Assembly (NCBI RefSeq): GCF_033807575.1
Contig: NW_026907806.1
Location: forward strand, 1 to 64,000
Direction: 5' to 3'
Source: Cydia pomonella
Lineage: Eukaryota > Arthropoda > Insecta > Lepidoptera > Tortricidae
DNA: 64,000 nucleotides
Made by a program: the position numbers and the translations under genes
In this document: in pieces, positions 39,101 to 51,100 of the stretch
Position numbering within the stretch: position 1 is the first letter of the stretch
Layout of the letters: each line of letters starts with the position of its first letter
Notes under the pieces: generated by a model
The model's input: only the letters and a program-made list of their open reading frames with translations
The model's database searches: none
What the model was told of the DNA's origin: nothing

Positions 39101-42100
39101 AACAATGACCTAGTATCTTGATCATGGAATAGTGTGTAAACTGCGTACCAGGAAATCATATACTATAATATAAGGATAGAACGCAGACTTCATCAACGAT
39201 TGTTACTTTTCTATTCTGTGTAAATTTTTGGAGTGTTCAGGAACAAATGCGTCCATGAGTGAAATTAGGAGCGAGTCTCGCACATTGGTGTATGGTCGCC
39301 CCCCGGGCCGGGGCCGCCCCCGCAGACACTCACCGCTCGTCCGGCCCGGGCCCGCCCCTCGCGGCCGCGCTGCGTCGCCCCGAGGCGCCGTCTCCTCGCT
39401 TCTCTTCGTACCGAAAATTTCACCATAATACTTACTCCGCTACTAAGCAAATAATCTAGCACAATACACGGGCAATCGTATTAATTTCGTTAAACGCCCG
39501 AATAAATGTAAAGAGGTTAGGCGCCGCGCCGTCTCGAGCCGCGTCGTTGTCGGCCCCGAGCCGGCGCGGCGCCCCGCCCGGCGCCCGGCGCCCGCCGCCC
39601 CGCGTACCTTCATGCTCTCTCGGAACTTGCCGATCTCGCGGTGGATGACGTCGCGCTTCTCCTCCGAGATGTCCGCTTCCTCCAACGCCCGCGCCGTCTT
39701 GGAGATCGCCTCCTCTGCGAATTGATGACACTCTTACATTGTATTTAGGTATTCGAAACTGTCTTCTTTAGAAACCGGGAGCCGATCCGACCGATTCATA
39801 ATAACATTTTACCTTGTTGTAAAGAACGACCACTGAAATGAATAGGCGGGTCCGCCCGGAGCGAGCCGCCCGGCGAGGCGAGGCCGTGCCGGGATAAGGG
39901 AGGTGATTCTGCCCCCGTCGAGTTTGGGCTTGTAATTTTTATGGGTGGCTCTACATTAGCAATGAAAATACAAAATTTCAACCCCCTCCAAGTGTAATAA
40001 TTATTTACTTGTTTGCGATACGAATGCAGAAAATAGGAAATTCGCAACGAGTGGTGATACATTAAAACCTATTCGCACGTGTATCGTACAACGTTTACAG
40101 TACATATGGCTCTTTAAAGTTTCGACATATGAACGGAAAGTACTCGTACGGGAAAGTACTACCATATGTTCTGTACCCCTAGTGTAAATAAATTCGATTT
40201 CCGAACGTGACGTACGCGTTTGCGTTTAGTCTCATTTTATATTGGATTTCGAAAGAGCGCGCCAAGCGGGACGTTTTGGAACTTCAAAATCCTATACAAA
40301 ATGAAACTTAACGCAAACGCGTTCGTCACGTTATGATGTCGATCAAAATTACACTAGGGGTACTGTAATAGTTATTTACGATACAAATGCAGAAAATAGG
40401 AAATTAGCTCGTGTATCGCACAACGTTTGACAGTACATATGGCTCTTTAAACCATATCACTGCCCCAATATTAATAAAAAAACTATCTATCTATTAACAG
40501 TCCGCAGCAAACTCGGTTCTCCATAGAAATGTAGTTACACTCTCATGTTAAAACGACTAGCTAGATTGCTCTGAAACTTTGTACTTACAATTTACAACAA
40601 GATAAATTATATCTATGTCTGTAATTAGTTTATTATGTAGCTTCAGATACTATGGTTAAAAAAAGGGAAGGGTTCCGTACCATTTATGACGTATTAAAAA
40701 AAACTACTTACTAGATCTCATTCAAACCAATTTTCGGTGGAAGTTTGCATGGTCATGTATATCATATATTTTTTTTAGATTTTTTATTCTGTTATTTTAG
40801 AAGTTACAGGGGGGGGGGACACATTTTTTCACTTTGGAAGTGTCTCTCGCGCAAACTATTCAATTTAGAAAAAAATGATTTTTTATTTTATTTTATTTTA
40901 TTTCAAACATATTTCCATAACATTACAGTCGCAACCAATACGTCATGAAATTATATAAATTAAGAGTCCTTATTCCTACAGACGAGCGTATTTTGTAAAA
41001 TGCTTCCTTTTTCATTCAAGATTACGACGTCACTATTAGTATTTATTCAAAAACTGATAACGTACTTAAATAATCGTTTCCTAAACTAGGGGCTCCAACC
41101 GTTCAAATTTTCATTTTCTCTTTTAAACCTCTTTTTTAATGAGGTTTTTTGGGAGTCTTTTCCAAATTTTGCAGTGAGATGTGGCGTTTCGGTTCTCAAT
41201 TTTGCTATAAACAAGAATCATTTGGTACATGAATGACTACAATTTGATTCAACATATCTCGTACGAGGGGCTGGAATGATTAACAATCGAAGATTCATTT
41301 GAAAAAACTGATAAAATACCTTCCGAGTTTTTTTCATTTTTTTGGCGAAAACAGGGTTTTATTATATTTTATTTCCGCAAATTGTACGCATATTTTGCTT
41401 TAAAAATAATGTTATAGCAAACTGTAACTTTATGTTAACCTATAAAAAAAAAATCGTAACTATGGGACCTACATTGCCGTAAATTTATATTTTTTTAAAA
41501 CACGTATAAATCACGCAGCAGCGACGCCCCGCTCTCAGTCCGCGCGGAGCGCGCTTAGAGGACGGACCTGTGCTCGATTGTCAGGCATTCGTTGCGATCG
41601 TAATCAGCTACGGAGTTCCGAGAAGTGCTATATACTGCGATTAGAAAATCTTAATAAAAGTTCATTTTTTACAGTATGCCTAACAGACTCGCTTATTGAT
41701 GGATTTTCAGTGTTACTTTTTTTTTAATACTAAGTCGGTGGCAAACAAGCATACGGCCCGCATATGTACGCCTGCAACTCCAGAGGAGTTACATGCGCGT
41801 TGCCGACCCTAACCCCCTCCCACCCCTCGTTGAGCTCTGGCAACCTTACTCACCGGCAGGAACACAACACTATGAGTAAGGTCTAGTGTTATTTGGCTGC
41901 GATTTTCTGAAAAACGCATTTTCACTTGAAATTACGTTAGGGTTTGCATTATTATTTTTGACCCGGATGAAGTCCAAGTTCTCATGATGGAGTCAGGAGT
42001 TGGTCACCAGAACTCCTAATCTACTAATTATAATCCCATCGTGTTTGGGCTCAAAAGATTTGCCCTGACGAACACCATCGATCTAGATGAGGTCCAGGGT

Positions 42101-45100
42101 CTCATGATGGAGTCAGGAGTTGGTCACTAGAACTCCTAATCTACTCATTATAATTCCATCGTGTTTGGGCTCAACAGAGTTGCCCTGATGAGCACCTTCA
42201 ATCTAGATGAGGTCCAGGGTCTCATGATGGAGTCAGGAGCTGGTCACCAGAACTCCTAATCTACTCATCATAACTCCATCGTGTTTGGGTTCAATAGAGT
42301 TGCCCTGACGAGCACCATCAATCTAGATGAGGTCCAGGGTCTCATGATGGAGTCAGGAGCTGGTCACCAGAACTCCTAATCTACTCATCATAACTCCATC
42401 GTGTTTGGGCTCAATAGATTTGCCCTGATGAACACCATCGATCTAGATGAGGCCCAGGGTCTCATGATGGCGTCAGGAGTTGGTCACCAGAACTCCTAAA
42501 CTACTCATCATAACCTCATCGTGTTCGGGCTCAATAGAGTTGCCCTGACGAGCATCATCAATCTAGATAAAGTCCAGGGTCTCATGATGGAGTCAGGAGT
42601 TGGTCACTAGAACTCCTAATCTACTCATTATAATTCCAACGTGTTTGGGCTCAAAAGATTTGCCCTGATGAGCACCATCGATCTAGATGAGGTCCAGGGT
42701 CTCATGATGGAGTCAGGAGTTGGTCACCAGAACTCCTACTCTACTCATCATAACTCCATCGTGTTTGGGCTCAATAGAGTTGCCCTGACGAGCACCTTCA
42801 ATCTAGATGAGGTCCGGGGTCTCATGATGGAGTCAGGAGCTGGTCACCAGAACTCCTAATCTACTCATCATAACTCCATCGTGTTTGGGTTCAATAGAGT
42901 TGCCCTGACGAGCACCATCAATCTAGATGAGGTCCAGGGTCTCATGATGGAGTCAGGAGCTGGTTACCAGAACTCCTAATCTACTCATCATAACTCCATC
43001 GTGTTTGGGCTCAATAGATTTGCCCTGATGAACACCATCGATCTAGATGAGGCCCAGGGTCTCATGATGGAGTCAGGAGTTGGTCACCAGAACTCCTAAT
43101 CTACTCATCATAACCTCATCGTGTTCGGGCTCAATAGATTTGCCCTGGCGAGCATCATCAATCTAGATAAAGTCCAGGGTCTCATGATGGAGTCAGGAGT
43201 TGGTCACTAGAACTCCTAATCTACTCATTATAATTCCAACGTTTTCGGGCTCAAAAGATTTGCCCTGATGAGCACCATCGATCTAGATGAGGTCCAGGGT
43301 CTCATGATGGAGTCAGGAGTTGGTCACCAGAACTCCTAATCTACTCATCATAACTCCATCGTGTTTGTGCTCAATAGATTTGCCCTGATGAACACCATCG
43401 TTCTAGATGAGGTCCAGGGTCTCATGATGGAGTCAGGAGTTGGTCACCAGAACTCCTAAACTACTCATCATAACCTCATCGTGTTTGGGCTCAATAGATT
43501 TGCCCTGACGAGCATCATCAATCTAGATAAAGTCCAGGGTCTCATGATGGAGTCAGGAGTTGGTCACTAGAACTCCTAATCTACTCATTATAATTCCAAC
43601 GTGTTTGGGCTCAAAAGATTTGCCCTGACGAGCACCATCGATCTAGATGAGGTCCAGGGTCTCATGATGGAGTCAGGAGTTGGTCACCAGAACTCCTACT
43701 CCTATCCTAGGGCATCCTACAACTGTCAAAGACCTGGGTGTTACCTTCGACGCCTCTCTTACTTTTCATGACCACATAAAAGGATTAGCTGCCAATTGTT
43801 ATAAGCGACTTGGTTTCGTCATCAGGAATGTGCGTGATTTTAACGATCCCAGAGCCATCAAACTGCTCTACACGGCTCTTGTGAGGAGTAAGCTTGAGGC
43901 GGCAAGTATTGTTTGGAACCCAGCTGAAATCACATACGCCCTTCTCGTAGAAAAAGTGCAAAAAACATTTCTTAGGTTCTTGTATAAGAAGCTATATACT
44001 TACTATCCATTCTTATATCCGACCAAGTACTTATTAGGATCATTAGGTTTTAATTCCCTTGCAGTCAGACGCAATTACAATCTCCTGGTGACAGCATGTG
44101 GAGTTTTACGTGGCGAGACAGACTGTCCTGAACTGGTAGGACGAACTGTTAGACTCGCTATTCCATTTGTGCCCAAAAATCTCCTGCGACCGCGAAGTCA
44201 CAAGCTTTTGGCCGTCCCAATTACACGCACTGTAGCACATAAAAACTCGCCTGCTGTGCGGGCTCTAAGGCTGCTGAACTCCCTTCTGTCATGGGCACCA
44301 GATTGTGATATGTTTGCAAGTCGATGGACGGCTGTGTATCAGATGTGTCTGCGGTATTGCGAGGTGATGGACGAAAGATGATTGTGATCTGTTTTTCCTA
44401 GTATGTAATCCTATCATATAATCTGAATTGTACAGTGCTTTGGTCTCGACTGTAATGCTGTATATATATATTAAAATATTAAATTAAATTAAATTAAATT
44501 AAATTAAATTAAATTAAATGAGACCCTGGACTTCATCTAGATCGATGGTACTCGTCAGGGCAAATCTTTTGAGCCCAAACACGATGGAATTATAATGAGT
44601 AGATTAGGAGTTCTAGTGACCAACTCCTGACTCCATCATGAGACCCTGAACATCATCTAGATTGATGGTGCTCGTGAGGGCAAATCTATTGAGCCCAAAC
44701 ACGATGGAATTATGATGAGTAGATTAGGAATTATGGTGACCAACTCCTGACTCCATCATGAGACCCTGGACTTCATCTAGATCGATGGTACTCGTCAGGG
44801 CAAATCTTTTGAGCCCAAACACGATGGAATTATAATGAGTAGATTAGGAGTTCTGGTGACCAACTCCTGACTCCATCATGAGACCCTGGACTTCATCTAG
44901 ATCGATGGTACTCGTCAGGGCAAATCTTTTGAGCCCAAACACGATGGAATTATAATGAGTAGATTAGGAGTTCTAGTGACCAACTCCTGACTCCATCATG
45001 AGACCCTGGACTTCATCTAGATTGATGGTGCTCATCAGGGTAAATCTATTGAGCCCAAACTCGATGGAGTTATGATGAGTAGATTAGGAGTTCTGGGGAG

Positions 45101-48100
45101 TTCTGGTGACCAACTCCTGACTCCGTCATGAGACCCTGGACCTCATCTAGATCGATGGTGTTCGTCAGGGCAAATCTTTTGAGCCCAAGCACGATGGAAT
45201 TATAATGAGTAGATTAGGAGTTCTGGTGACCAACTCCTGACTCCATCATAAGAACCTGGATGGACTTCATTCGGGTCAAAAATAATAATACAAACCCTAA
45301 CGTGATTTCAAATAACACTGAAACTCTATAGCACTAATGTGCGCAAACGATTGGCATCTTGACTACGCAGCATGGGTGCGTAGCCACCATGCCAATCGAT
45401 ACGACAACGAAACACTATCTGTCTCTCTCTCGTACTAATATGCACAAACGATTGGCATCTTGGCTGGGCAGCATGGGTGCGTAGCCAACATGCCAAACGT
45501 TTACGATACGACAAGGAAACACTATCTGTCTCTCTATCGCACTAATATGCGCAATCGATTGGCTTCTTGGCTAGGTATCATGGGTGCGTAGCCAACATGC
45601 CAATCGTTTACGATACGACAACGAAACACTACTCTCTCTCTATGGCACTAATATACGCAAACGATTGGTATTTTGGCTAGGCACTAAGCAAGTGTGTGGC
45701 CAACATGCCAATCGTTTACGACACGACAACGAAACACTATCTGTCTCTCTATCGCACTAATATACTTTATTTATACCTGCAGTCATTTAGTAACTTCTTC
45801 ATTTTCCATTGGTGTGAAAGAGACAGAATAAAGAGCAAGGGTTATAGTACACTCTGTAGTCTGTACACTTAGTAGTAGTGTACATAAAAAAAAAACTACT
45901 GTGCATATACAATAAAATAAAGAGTGCCCATATGATATCATATGACACTAAAATTAATGTTGCTTGAAATTATATTGAAAACTATCAAGATTATTCTAGT
46001 CTGCATTGAAACGCGCGTCGCGTTGCCGGCGCTCGCGTACCGAGCGCCAACGCCATCTATCGAGCGTTATTTCGTGAAATCGGAGAACGCTCCAAGGATT
46101 AAGGGCTCTTAAAAGCGTAAAACTACACAACAACAGTTGAGGGCCTAGCATCCATCATCTCACAGAATCTCAGGCATTCCCTTCTCACAGCCTCCCATCG
46201 CCACGCAATCAAGTCGCACTCCGGTGCTAATGTCAAGAGCGCATTCAATTGTGAGAGAGAGCGAAGCAATGGAGAATTCATGCGCGACACGGTGCGCGCC
46301 GCCGGCACCGCCAACAGATCGCGTCGCCGCGGTCTTAGTGATTGCCTCGGAACGTCCGGAACATGCAGGCGCACCAGGCGACTCACCAGTTCCGGACAGT
46401 CCGACTCACCGCGCAGCACCTTACACGCAAACGTCAACAAATTATAGTTGCGTCTTACCTCCAATGAGTTGTACCCTAGAGTCCCTAGAAGGTACTTCGT
46501 CGGGTATAGGAAGGGGTAGTACCCATGCGTTCTACGGTAAAAAAATCTCAAGAAGGCTTTTTGAACCTTTTCAAGTAGCAGTGCATACGTCGACTCAAAG
46601 GGATGCCAAGCGATTGAGGAAGTTTCTAGCTTACTTCTTACTAAGGCATTGTAGACGAGCTTGATTGCTGTAGGGTCATGAAAATCGCGAAGGTTGCGAA
46701 TGATGTAGCCTAGTTTTCGGTAGCAGTTAGCAGCAAGCGATGTAATGTGCTCATGGAAAGTGAACCGCGTATCAAAAACCACGCCCAAATCCTTAACGGA
46801 GAACACGCGATTGATGGGCTCGGATGCAAGCAAATATTTGGCATATATTGGCATACGTGCACGAGTAAAGGTGCAGACACAACACTTACTGGTGTTAAAT
46901 GACAGCTTGTTTTCCACACTCCACCGGAATACCGCATCGATATCCTTCTGCAGGGACTCACAATCGGTGGTTTGCTCCACTCCATACACTAGTTTTAAAT
47001 CATCAGCGTATAGGAGACACTGAGCCGACTGGAGAACTGACTTGAGGTCGTTTATCATGATCCCAAACAGAAACGGCCCTAATATGGAGCCTTGACTGAC
47101 ACCAGACCGCGTATGATATGGGGCCGAGACAAAACACCCATGCTCGACATACTGCTGCCGATCACGCAGATAACTAGCGAAGAGAGTTAGCAAAGTGGGA
47201 GAGAAGCCAATCTGATCTAATTTCATCAGCAACACATCGTTTTCTACGCGATCAAAAGCCTTTGCGAAATCAAAATAGAGAACATCTACTTGGATGCCTC
47301 TGTCGAGGTGCTCCGAAATATTGTCAACCAGAATGAGTAGATTCGTATTGACAGAGCGCCTAGGTCTAAATCCATGCTGTTCGTCACACAAAAATGGTTT
47401 TACCTGCGTTGACAGGGCCCGGTGTAGGATAGATTCGTAAAGCTTAGCCAAAGTAGGAAGAACGGCAATGGGTCTATAGTTCTCCACGACAGTAGCATCA
47501 TTCTCTTTCGGGATGGGTCTCACTCTCGAAAATTTCCAGCAAAGAGGGTACGATCCGGTGGTAAGCGCCAAATTGAAAATATAGTGTAGAGGGGCCTTCA
47601 GGTACTCCATACATCCTTTCACCACATACGCTGGCAAGTTATCCGGTCCCATAGCGCAATTGGACTTGAGTCGTTTTATCCCTGATTCCACTTCCTTCAT
47701 CGATATTGAATTAATGTGGATGTGGTTCGCGCCTCGGCTCCGATCATGTGTCCCCTGCACATTAGGATTAAGGTGCGGAGCATCAGGTAAAAACACACCT
47801 GAGAAATACCTTGCAAACGCATTAGCTACTTCAGCACCGGTGAATTGCTCCCCATCGAGACTTACACTATTGACGAACCCTCCTTTCGACTTCAGGCTGT
47901 CTAAGTGTTTCCAGAACGATCGCGGATTGCTCTTTACACTGCTCTGTATTCGACCAATGTAGTCTTGGTAAGCGGACGCTATTTTTTTCCTCACCTCAGA
48001 CCGTAGTTTAGCGAACTGGTTGTACACATTTCTATTATTGGTAGATTTCCACTCACGGTGCAAGTTACTTTTAACTTTCAAATCATTGATGAGATCTAAG

Positions 48101-51100
48101 GTGAACCAAACAGGATAGCGTCTAGTTGACTTCCTTGGGCGAATTCGTTTAGGTATACATTTATCAAAAATGCTGTACAACATTTGATAAAACAATTGTA
48201 CAGCATTGTCGACATTTCCAGCACTGAGAATTTTCTTCTGAGACTAATTCGTAGAGGAGCTCATAGTTACCTTTAGCAAAATTCCAGTCGCGTTGTATGT
48301 CGACATTGCTAGGATCTAGCCGTTCAGCCGGCGGACGACGTGTTAGATTACCCACCGGTATCGAAATCTCTAGGGGGGGGTGGTATGCATCAGATCTCGG
48401 AACCAGCCCTCCTCCCACTATCTCCATCACTACCGACTTCGGGATGCGCTCTGACACTAGCACAACATCTAACTTACCACCATATGCATTCATCACTTCG
48501 TTCATCTCTTTTAAACCACATACAGCTAAAAAATAATGATAATAACTTAAAATGCTTTGTGATGTATACACCGGATTCAAGTTTAAATCACCTACTAATA
48601 ACATGATATTAGAAACTTCAATGTCATTTTTAAAGACCTATCCATAGATACCCCACACGTATGGGTTTGATGAAAAGATTTTTTGAGTTTCAGTTCTAAG
48701 TATGGGGAACCCCCAAAATTTGTTTTTTTTTTTCAATTTTTGTGTAAAAATCTTAATGCGGTTCATAGAATACATCTACTTACCAAGTTTGAACAGTATA
48801 GCTCTTATAGTTTCGGAAAAAAGTGGCTGTGACATAATCGGACAGGCAGACGGACATGACGAATCTATAAGGGTTCCGTTTTTTGCCATTTGGCTACGGA
48901 ACCCTAAAAAGACAGGGAATTAAAGTTTTTCATACAAAACTTGTTTTTGCTGTATTTAGTTTTTTTATAAACCAGAGCTATATAAAGTAATTACAGGCAT
49001 AGACATACCTCATGTCCCGGTACTCGCCGCCCTCCGCCGCGCCGATGCGGGAGCGCGGCTCCGGGGCAACGTGAACAGACTCCGACAGGAGGCGTACCTT
49101 GCTGCAGCTGCTCGTAGTTGGCTATATCCTCCTGGTAGTCCTTCATGACCTGCTGCAGCTTCCTGGAGGCCGCCTCGTCGAGCGCCCGCTGGCGCGCGTC
49201 CAGGTACTCGCCGCCCTCCGCCGCGCCGATGCGGGAGCGCGGCTCCGGGGTCAACGTGAACAGACTCCGACAGGAGGCGTACCTTGCTGCAGCTGCTCGT
49301 AGTTGGCTATATCCTCCTGGTAGTCCTTCATGACCTGCTGCAGCTTCCTGGAGGCCGCCTCGTCGAGCGCCCGCTGGCGCGCGTCCAGGTACTCGCCGCC
49401 CTCCGCCGCGCCGATGCGGGAGCGCGGCTCCGGGGTCAACGTGAACAGACTCCGACAGGAGGCGTACCTTGCTGCAGCTGCTCGTAGTTGGCTATATCCT
49501 CCTGGTAGTCCTTCATGACCTGCTGCAGCTTCCTGGAGGCCGCCTCGTCGAGCGCCCGCTGGCGCGCGTCCAGGTACTCGCCGCCCTCCGCCGCGCCGAT
49601 GCGGGAGCGCGGCTCCGGGGTCAACGTGAACAGACTCCGACAGGAGGCGTACCTTGCTGCAGCTGCTCGTAGTTGGCTATATCCTCCTGGTAGTCCTTCA
49701 TGACCTGCTGCAGCTTCCTGGAGGCCGCCTCGTCGAGCGCCCGCTGGCGCGCGTCCAGGTACTCGCCGCCCTCCGCCGCGCCGATGCGGGAGCGCGGCTC
49801 CGGGGTCAACGTGAACAGACTCCGACAGGAGGCGTACCTTGCTGCAGCTGCTCGTAGTTGGCTATATCCTCCTGGTAGTCCTTCATGACCTGCTGCAGCT
49901 TCCTGGAGGCCGCCTCGTCGAGCGCCCGCTGGCGCGCGTCCAGGTACTCGCCGCCCTCCGCCGCGCCGATGCGGGAGCGCGGCTCCGGGGTCAACGTGAA
50001 CAGACTCCGACAGGAGGCGTACCTTGCTGCAGCTGCTCGTAGTTGGCTATATCCTCCTGGTAGTCCTTCATGACCTGCTGCAGCTTCCTGGAGGCCGCCT
50101 CGTCGAGCGCCCGCTGGCGCGCGTCCAGGTACTCGCCGCCCTCCGCCGCGCCGATGCGGGAGCGCGGCTCCGGGGTCAACGTGAACAGACTCCGACAGGA
50201 GGCGTACCTTGCTGCAGCTGCTCGTAGTTGGCTATATCCTCCTGGTAGTCCTTCATGACCTGCTGCAGCTTCCTGGAGGCCGCCTCGTCGAGCGCCCGCT
50301 GGCGCGCGTCCAGGTACTCGCCGCCCTCCGCCGCGCCGATGCGGGAGCGCGGCTCCGGGGTCAACGTGAACAGACTCCGACAGGAGGCGTACCTTGCTGC
50401 AGCTGCTCGTAGTTGGCTATATCCTCCTGGTAGTCCTTCATGACCTGCTGCAGCTTCCTGGAGGCCGCCTCGTCGAGCGCCCGCTGGCGCGCGTCCAGGT
50501 ACTCGCCGCCCTCCGCCGCGCCGATGCGGGAGCGCGGCTCCGGGGCAACGTGAACAGACTCCGACAGGAGGCGTACCTTGCTGCAGCTGCTCGTAGTTGG
50601 CTATATCCTCCTGGTAGTCCTTCATGACCTGCTGCAGCTTCCTGGAGGCCGCCTCGTCGAGCGCCCGCTGGCGCGCGTCCAGGTACTCGCCGCCCTCCGC
50701 CGCGCCGATGCGGGAGCGCGGCTCCGGGGTCAACGTGAACAGACTCCGACAGGAGGCGTACCTTGCTGCAGCTGCTCGTAGTTGGCTATATCCTCCTGGT
50801 AGTCCTTCATGACCTGCTGCAGCTTCCTGGAGGCCGCCTCGTCGAGCGCCCGCTGGCGCGCGTCCAGGTACTCGCCGCCCTCCGCCGCGCCGATGCGGGA
50901 GCGCGGCTCCGGGGTCAACGTGAACAGACTCCGACAGGAGGCGTACCTTGCTGCAGCTGCTCGTAGTTGGCTATATCCTCCTGGTAGTCCTTCATGACCT
51001 GCTGCAGCTTCCTGGAGGCCGCCTCGTCGAGCGCCCGCTGGCGCGCGTCCAGGTACTCGCCGCCCTCCGCCGCGCCGATGCGGGAGCGCGGCTCCGGGGT

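Larger units (their letters stand above)
41925..45310. mobile_element. Foldback-like element: inverted arms of 120-bp tandem units
   Basis: Left arm (41960-43696) is about 14 direct copies of a 120-bp unit with CTAGATGAGGTCCAGGGTCT and TCATGATGGAGTCAGGAG. Right arm (44521-45255) is about 6 copies inverted. The outermost ends also match as inverted repeats: TTGAAATTACGTTAGGGTTTG (left) and the reverse complement of CAAACCCTAACGTGATTTCAAA (right). The loop is a LINE fragment. No transposase of its own. Confidence 0.82.

Noticed and set aside
39265..39462. Possible extra RBM25 exon before exon 6
   Set aside because: A good GTGAGT donor is present, but no acceptor and no frame yields the Lys/Glu-rich sequence expected; exons 5 and 6 already join in phase.
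41960..43696. CRISPR-like regular repeats
   Set aside because: The 120-bp units are contiguous with no unique spacers, and the context is an insect intron with inverted arms.
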